Source: Bradyrhizobium sp. CCBAU 51627 (lineage in GTDB: Bacteria; Pseudomonadota; Alphaproteobacteria; Rhizobiales; Xanthobacteraceae). From it: a DNA stretch of 64,000 bases. The stretch is from positions 62,001 to 126,000 of the forward strand of contig NZ_LBJG01000087.1 in the NCBI RefSeq assembly GCF_028128765.1, in the 5' to 3' direction. Below, in pieces: positions 59,477-64,000 of the stretch (positions are counted from its first letter, which is position 1; the number at the start of each line of letters is the position of its first letter). Under the pieces are notes generated by a model that saw only the letters and a list, made by a program, of their open reading frames with translations, did not search any database and was not told where the DNA came from. The translations under genes were made by a program, and so were the position numbers.

Positions 59477-59719
59477 ATGGACCTGACGATGGCGCGACGA
59501 CACCTCCTGGAAGCGGAGCGTCACGTCGCGCTTAGCGAAGGTCACGTCGCCCGGCAGCTCGCAATCGTCAAAAGGCTGGAAAGCGCGGGACACCCGATAG
59601 GACTGGCCTGCGATGTGCTCGACACGTTCCGGATGCTATTGGCCTCGCACATCGACCACCGCGACCTGATCCGCCGCGAAATCGATGACTGGAAGGCCGT
59701 CCGGAATGTCGGAACCTAG
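59477..59719 (+). CDS. Small helical hypothetical protein
   Basis: An 80-residue protein: MDLTMARRHLLEAERHVALS and HVARQLAIVKRLESAGHPIGLACDVLDTFRMLLASHIDHRDLI. It is helical, with many His. Similar small proteins occur in Bradyrhizobium stress regions. Its function is unknown. It lies 54 bp upstream of ku. Confidence 0.68.
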   Translation: MDLTMARRHLLEAERHVALSEGHVARQLAIVKRLESAGHPIGLACDVLDTFRMLLASHIDHRDLIRREIDDWKAVRNVGT

Positions 59720-59773
59720 GCGTCCCGATCGTCTTGAATCCCAGTCCCCCGTACCCAGGAGTGTTGCGTCCCC

Positions 59774-60619
59774 ATGGCCCCCCGCGCCAACTGGAAAGGC
59801 TTCCTTCGTCTGTCTCTGGTAACCTGTCCGGTGGCGCTCTATCCGGCCACCTCCGAGTCCGAGAAGATCTCGTTCAACCAGCTCAACCGGCAGACCGGCC
59901 ACCGCATCAAGTACCTGAAGGTCGACGCCGACACCGGTGACGAAGTGCCCAACGAGGACATCGTCAAGGGCTACCAACTCGAGAAGGACCAGTTCATCGA
60001 GGTCACCAAGGAGGAGCTCGAGGAGATCGCGCTGGAGTCAACGCGCACCATCGAGATCGACGAGTTCGTCGACAGGTCGGACATCGACCCGCGCTACCTG
60101 ATCCGCCCGTACTACCTGCGTCCGGACGGCAAGGTCGGGCACGACGCTTTCGCGGTGATCCGCGAGACCATCCGCGAGATGGACAAGGTCGCGATCGGGC
60201 GAGTCGTGCTGACCAACCGCGAGCACATCATCGCGCTCGAGGCCCGGGACAAGGGGCTGATCGGTACGCTGCTGCGCTATCCCTACGAGGTCAGGAGCGA
60301 ACAGGAATATTTCGACGAGATCCAGGACGTGAAGGTCACGAAGGACATGCTGGACCTCGCCAGGCACATCGTGAATCAGAAGGCGGGGCGTTTCGATCCG
60401 GAGAAGTTCGAGGATCACTACGAGAGCGCTCTGGTCGAGCTCATCAACCAGAAACGCGCCGGAAAGGTCATCCGACCCAAGGAGCGGCCGAAGGGCGAGA
60501 ACGTCGTCGATCTGATGGACGCGCTGCGCCAGAGCGTGGGCGGCTCTGTGGCACAAGCCGCGACGCCGAAGAAGCCCGCCAAGAAGCCGGCGGCCGGGCC
60601 CCGGCGGAGGTCGGCCTAG
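59774..60619 (+). CDS. ku: Ku protein for non-homologous end joining
   Basis: A 281-residue bacterial Ku homodimer subunit that binds DNA ends. The N-terminus (MAPRANWKGFLRLSLVTCPVALYPATSESEKISFNQLN), TGDEVPNEDIVKGYQLEKDQFI and KIVNQK-like AGRFDPEKFEDHYESALVELI are family hallmarks. The Lys/Ala/Pro tail (PKKPAKKPAAGPRRRSA) resembles the extension that aids DNA binding and LigD interaction. No ligD is in the window. Its end and the next gene share an EcfG-like box. Confidence 0.96.
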   Translation: MAPRANWKGFLRLSLVTCPVALYPATSESEKISFNQLNRQTGHRIKYLKVDADTGDEVPNEDIVKGYQLEKDQFIEVTKEELEEIALESTRTIEIDEFVDRSDIDPRYLIRPYYLRPDGKVGHDAFAVIRETIREMDKVAIGRVVLTNREHIIALEARDKGLIGTLLRYPYEVRSEQEYFDEIQDVKVTKDMLDLARHIVNQKAGRFDPEKFEDHYESALVELINQKRAGKVIRPKERPKGENVVDLMDALRQSVGGSVAQAATPKKPAKKPAAGPRRRSA

Positions 60620-60643
60620 GAACCGAGACGGGGGAAGCCGGTT
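60619..60643 (+). promoter_or_regulatory. EcfG-like promoter upstream of 60677
   Basis: GGAAC (60619-60623), 16 bases, GGTT (60640-60643): differs from the consensus only in the least conserved base of the -10. It begins in the ku stop codon and lies 33 bp before the next ATG. Confidence 0.6.
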
Positions 60644-60676
60644 TCTGTGGCGCCACTCTAAGAGGTTCGCACGGAT

Positions 60677-60922
60677 ATGAAAGAATCGTCGGCGATAACG
60701 GAGGCATCCGGATTGACGGACGAGCAGGCCGCCCTCGAGCGGGCTTCGGCGGACCGGTCGGGCGCGGATACCGGGTCCGCGGACGGCAGGACAACCACGC
60801 CAACTTTGCGGGATGCGGCGATGCACTGGGCCGAGCGATTGCGCGAAGTCACCGTGAAAGCCCCGCTGCAGTCGCTCCTTGTCGCGTTTCTGGTCGGCAT
60901 TTGGTTTGCTCGTCGCCGTTAG
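60677..60922 (+). CDS. Small membrane-tail protein (ElaB/DUF883-like)
   Basis: An 81-residue protein: a hydrophilic N-terminal part (MKESSAITEASGLTDEQAALERA, GADTGSADGRTTTP), then an amphipathic helix and a C-terminal membrane segment ending APLQSLLVAFLVGIWFARRR. This layout resembles ElaB/YqjD, tail-anchored stress proteins that bind ribosomes in stationary phase. A DUF883-type match is not certain. It has an EcfG-like box. Confidence 0.65.
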   Translation: MKESSAITEASGLTDEQAALERASADRSGADTGSADGRTTTPTLRDAAMHWAERLREVTVKAPLQSLLVAFLVGIWFARRR

Positions 60923-61019
60923 GGACCGCCGATGAGGACGCGATCAGGGCCTGGGACAGCAGCGCGAACCGGGCTGCCGAGTTACCGTTGATCTGGCGCA
61001 AGTGTCGGGCGTCGAACCC

Positions 61020-61178
61020 GTGAATCCTACGGACATGCAAAAGCCGGCTGACCATGTACAGCGCAGCGAGCTGAATTCCAGCAAGGCTCGCCTGGAAGAG
61101 GCGCGTCGGGCCGCGGAGGAATACGCCGCTGATCTCCGGGAAATCATCAGAAAGCTTCGCGCGCGTCTGCTCAATTGA
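61020..61178 (+). CDS. Possible 52-residue helical protein
   Basis: From GTG 61020 (or GTG 61002, or ATG 61035) the frame includes NSSKARLEEARRAAEEYAADLREIIRKLRARLLN, a strong amphipathic helix. Composition is gene-like and the neighbours are stress genes. It has no clear ribosome site. I do not recognise the family. Confidence 0.45.
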   Translation: MNPTDMQKPADHVQRSELNSSKARLEEARRAAEEYAADLREIIRKLRARLLN

Positions 61179-61213
61179 GACCGGGGGCGCGGCATCAATG
61201 CCGGCCGCGCAGT

Positions 61214-61238
61214 GGAACTCGCTCGCTCGGCGGTCGTT
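61214..61238 (+). promoter_or_regulatory. EcfG general-stress promoter of opgGH
   Basis: GGAAC (61214-61218), 16 bases, CGTT (61235-61238): exact match, 39 bp before the GTG at 61277. Confidence 0.75.
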
Positions 61239-61276
61239 GCCATGGCCGCGGCAAGCAGTAGCGAGTAGGAGAGCAC

Positions 61277-62782
61277 GTGAACCGACGGCAACTTGTTCAG
61301 GGGTCGGCGTTGCTGCCGGCGTTGCTGCTCGCCTCGCGCAGCGGTTACGCCGCCACGTCGGATGACGTGTTTGGGCCGTCCACGGTTAGGGACTTGGCCC
61401 GTGCGCTGGCCGGCAAACCGTACGAGGCGCCGGACGAGAAGCTTCCGAGCGGATTGAAGGACCTGGACTACGATCAGTATCGTTCGATCCGCTTCTTGCC
61501 GGAGCGTGCGCTCTGGCGCGGCAAGAATCTTCCTTTCGAGGCACAGTTTTTTCATCGCGGCTTCTTCTACAAGAACAGGGTGAACATCTTCGAGGTCGCG
61601 GACGGAAAGGCTACCGAGCTCAAGTACCGCAAAGAGGACTTTTCTTTCGGCGAGAAGGTCCCGGCGTTCGACGACAGCGATCTCGGGTTTGCTGGCTTTC
61701 GCATTCATGCACCGATGAACCGCCCCGACTATTACGACGAGGTCTGCGTCTTCTTAGGGGCGAGCTACTTCCGCGCCGTGGCCAAGGGACAGACATACGG
61801 GCTTTCCGCCCGGGGGCTCTCGATCGATACGGGCGAAGCCAAGGGCGAGGAATTTCCGTTCTTCAAGACGTTCTGGCTCGAGCGGCCGGCGTCGGGTGCA
61901 ACCTCGATGGTCATCCATGCTCTGCTCGACAGCAAGAGCTGCGCCGCGAGCTACCGATTGACCCTCCGCCCTGGGGACACAACGGTCTTTGACGTCGAGA
62001 TGTCGGTCTACCCGCGCGTCGAGATGCAGCGCGCCGGGCTCGCGCCCATGACCAGCATGTTCTTCTACGGTCCGAACGACCGCAACGACATCGACGATTT
62101 CCGCCCCTCAGTCCACGATTCCGACGGCCTCGCGATCTTCAACGGCAAGGGCGAAAGCCTGTGGCGGCCGCTCAGCAATCCGCGTGATCTCCAGATCAGC
62201 ACCTTTCAGGATCTCAATCCGCGCGGGTTCGGGTTGATGCAGCGGGAGAGAAACTTCTTCGCCTACCAGGACATCGAATCCAGCTTCGAAAAACGTCCAA
62301 GTCTCTGGATGGAGCCGATCGGCGATTGGGGCGAGGGCGGCGTCACGCTGTTCGAGATTCCGACGAAGGAAGAGGTTCACGACAACATCGCCGCATTCTG
62401 GCGACCGAAAAACCCGCTGCAGGCCAAGGGTGAACACATCTACACCTATCGGCTGCATTGGGGGCCGGATAGCCCGAAGGCGCATTCGCTGGCCCGCTTC
62501 ACGCGAAGCGGGATAGGGGCGCGGGGCGAGGACGCCCGCCTCTTCGTCCTCGAGCTGGTCGGCGACAACCTGAAGGGCATCGATCCTGCCGGCGTCAAAG
62601 GCGTCGTGACGGCGGAGAAATCCGAGGTGAAGAACATCGTCACGCAGCCCAATCCTTACACCGGTGGCTGGCGGCTGAGCTTTCAGTGCCCGGTGAAGGG
62701 TGAGCCCGTCGAGCTGCGCGCTTTTCTGACCGAGGGCGACAAGCCCTTGTCGGAAGTCTGGGTCTACCGATGGGCCCCCTGA
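61277..62782 (+). CDS. opgG: Periplasmic glucan biosynthesis protein OpgG/OpgD
   Basis: A 501-residue exported protein. A Tat-like signal (RRQLVQGSALLPALLLASRSGYA) precedes the OpgG fold: YRSIRFLPERALWRGKNLPFEAQFFHRGFFY, APMTSMFFYGPNDRNDIDDFRPSVHDSDGLAIF, FGLMQRERNFFAYQDIESSFEKRPSLWMEPIGDWGEG. It shapes osmoregulated periplasmic glucans made by OpgH. The Tat-type signal points to an OpgD-like form. GTG 61277 is the start. It overlaps opgH by 13 bp and has an EcfG promoter. Confidence 0.93.
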   Translation: MNRRQLVQGSALLPALLLASRSGYAATSDDVFGPSTVRDLARALAGKPYEAPDEKLPSGLKDLDYDQYRSIRFLPERALWRGKNLPFEAQFFHRGFFYKNRVNIFEVADGKATELKYRKEDFSFGEKVPAFDDSDLGFAGFRIHAPMNRPDYYDEVCVFLGASYFRAVAKGQTYGLSARGLSIDTGEAKGEEFPFFKTFWLERPASGATSMVIHALLDSKSCAASYRLTLRPGDTTVFDVEMSVYPRVEMQRAGLAPMTSMFFYGPNDRNDIDDFRPSVHDSDGLAIFNGKGESLWRPLSNPRDLQISTFQDLNPRGFGLMQRERNFFAYQDIESSFEKRPSLWMEPIGDWGEGGVTLFEIPTKEEVHDNIAAFWRPKNPLQAKGEHIYTYRLHWGPDSPKAHSLARFTRSGIGARGEDARLFVLELVGDNLKGIDPAGVKGVVTAEKSEVKNIVTQPNPYTGGWRLSFQCPVKGEPVELRAFLTEGDKPLSEVWVYRWAP

Positions 62783-64000
62783 CCACGGCGCCCCGGCCGG
62801 TCGCCGGCGATATCGCGACGCAGCGCCTGCTGCCGCGCGAGTCGCCGCTTCCGATGGCTCCTGGCGACCTCGGGAAAAGCCGAGTCCCCGACCGCGTTCC
62901 TGCGGCGGCGGGCCACGCGATGGCCTGGAGGCGCGGCCTCATTCTACTCGCGACGGCGGCGCTCACGGGGGCAGGCGGCTACGAGATGTATCGCGTGCTC
63001 GAGGTCGGTGGCGTCACCGTCCTCGAAGCCACGGTGCTGGCTCTCTTCCTGGTCCTGCTCGCCTGGGTCTCCTTTTCATTCGCATCCGCATTGGCCGGGT
63101 TCTTCGTGCTGCTCGCGCATCGTCCGGACACGGCGACCGGTGCGGAACTGCCTGCAGTTTCGAGCCGCACCGCCATGCTGCTGCCGACCTACAACGAAGA
63201 CCCGCACCGATTGACGGCCCGGCTGCGCGCGATCATCGAGTCCTTGGAAGCGACGACCCATGGAGAGCTGTTCGACTGGTACGTCCTGAGCGACAGCACC
63301 GATCCGGACATCTGGGTCGCAGAAGAAAAGGCACTCCTCGCATTGCGACAGGCGGTCGGCACATCGCGGCTGTACTATCGTCATCGCGCGGACAATACGG
63401 CGCGCAAAGCCGGCAACATCGCGGAGTGGATCACGCGGTTCGGCGCTGTGTACGACTTCATGATCGTGCTCGACGCCGACAGCCTCATGAGCGGACAGAC
63501 CATCGTCAGATTGGTCCATGCGATCGAGACCAACCCCACCGCGGGCCTCGTCCAAACGCTGCCCATGGTCGTCAACGCGCGAAGTCTGTTCAGCCGCGTC
63601 CAGCAATTCGCGGGCCGGCTGTACGGACCAATGATCGCCGCCGGCGTCGCTTGGTGGCACGGCTCCGAGGGCAATTACTGGGGCCACAACGCGATCATCC
63701 GGGTGAAGGCGTTCGCGGAAGCGGCGGCGCTTCCGCAGCTACGGGGGCGCAAGCCGTTCGGCGGGCACATCCTCAGCCACGATTTCGTCGAGGCAGCGCT
63801 GATGCGGCGGGCCGGGTGGGGCATCTACATGCTGCCGATGCTCGGCGGAAGCTACGAAGAGGTGCCGCCTTCGCTGCTCGATTTCGCGGCGCGCGACCGA
63901 CGCTGGTGCCAGGGCAATCTTCAGCATCTCGCCGTCGTGCCCGCTCGCGGTCTCCACTGGGTGTCACGCCTGCATTTCCTGGTGGGGATCGGGGCATATC
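62770..64000 (+). CDS. opgH: Glucan glucosyltransferase OpgH (5' part)
   Basis: About 410 codons before the window ends. After an N-terminal tail come two membrane segments (RRGLILLATAALTGAGGYEMYRVL and VLALFLVLLAWVSFSFASALAGFFVLL). The GT2 domain shows AMLLPTYNEDPHRL, LSDSTDPDIW, MIVLDADSLMSG (DXD) and RDRRWCQGNLQHL (QxxRW-like). OpgH polymerises UDP-glucose into the glucan backbone and exports it. The ATG at 62770 lies inside opgG, so the two are coupled. The C-terminal membrane part is beyond the edge. Confidence 0.93.
   Translation, partial: MGPLTTAPRPVAGDIATQRLLPRESPLPMAPGDLGKSRVPDRVPAAAGHAMAWRRGLILLATAALTGAGGYEMYRVLEVGGVTVLEATVLALFLVLLAWVSFSFASALAGFFVLLAHRPDTATGAELPAVSSRTAMLLPTYNEDPHRLTARLRAIIESLEATTHGELFDWYVLSDSTDPDIWVAEEKALLALRQAVGTSRLYYRHRADNTARKAGNIAEWITRFGAVYDFMIVLDADSLMSGQTIVRLVHAIETNPTAGLVQTLPMVVNARSLFSRVQQFAGRLYGPMIAAGVAWWHGSEGNYWGHNAIIRVKAFAEAAALPQLRGRKPFGGHILSHDFVEAALMRRAGWGIYMLPMLGGSYEEVPPSLLDFAARDRRWCQGNLQHLAVVPARGLHWVSRLHFLVGIGAY

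Noticed and set aside
59711..59735. GGAAC-N16-TCTT upstream of ku as an EcfG promoter
   Set aside because: The -10 matches only two of four bases, so it was not listed as a site, although ku may still be stress-controlled.

Overview
The window looks like a chromosomal segment of a Bradyrhizobium-type alphaproteobacterium. This rests on recognising the gene set and its order (ispZ-ftsY ... mtaB-dapF; ffh-rpsP-rimM-trmD-rplS; leuC, leuD, asd and leuB dispersed; sdhCDAB), the high GC content, and families of palindromic intergenic repeats that I associate with Bradyrhizobium and Rhodopseudomonas. No database search was run.

Positions 1-38.9 kb are core chromosome. From left to right: ispZ (cut by the window edge) and ftsY; an RluA-type pseudouridine synthase; a DUF2336 protein; the overlapping dapF-mtaB pair; two secreted proteins (GyrI-like and SIMPL domains); a metallo-hydrolase; the SRP/ribosome group ffh-rpsP-rimM-trmD-rplS; leuC; several small secreted proteins; a metallopeptidase; a HTH regulator divergent from a pyridoxamine-phosphate-oxidase-fold protein; leuD; a glycosyltransferase; a Crp-type regulator; a CoA-lyase-like aldolase; a carbonic anhydrase; asd; leuB; an MFS carrier; a molybdopterin oxidoreductase with its cytochrome b; a fasciclin protein; an SDR; malonyl-CoA synthetase; a TauE-type exporter; and sdhCDAB. 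Palindromic repeats sit in many of the gaps. One supplies the stop codon of rimM and another lies inside the sdh operon.

At 38,933, 27 bp after sdhB, there is a sequence organised like the right end of a Tn7-type transposon: TGT followed by three GACA-A/T-rich sites exactly 19 bp apart. To its right the content changes to accessory genes. First comes a degraded stretch (39.0-43.1 kb) with truncated and frameshifted genes and a roughly 90-bp direct repeat. Then comes a copper/heavy-metal block (42.7-52.8 kb): a frameshifted four-helix copper-storage-like gene, an ECF sigma factor with its DUF1109/NrsF anti-sigma factor, a DUF411 protein, small Met/Cys-rich secreted proteins, a CusB-CusA RND pump, an unlisted 42-residue Met-rich membrane peptide, a Met-rich cytochrome c and a methyltransferase. 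Promoters matching GTAACC-N16-CGAA precede the sigma factor and the next gene, so the block appears to control itself.

Positions 53-64 kb form a general-stress block: a DnaQ-type exonuclease, CsbD, a frameshifted L-isoaspartyl methyltransferase, a PRC-barrel protein, a receiver-domain gene broken by TGA, several small genes coupled by ATGA overlaps, Ku, and opgG-opgH for periplasmic glucans (opgH runs off the window). Three exact GGAAC-N16-CGTT boxes precede csbD, the PRC-barrel gene and opgG. This is the EcfG general-stress promoter, so these genes are probably one stress regulon. No tRNA, rRNA or CRISPR array was seen.
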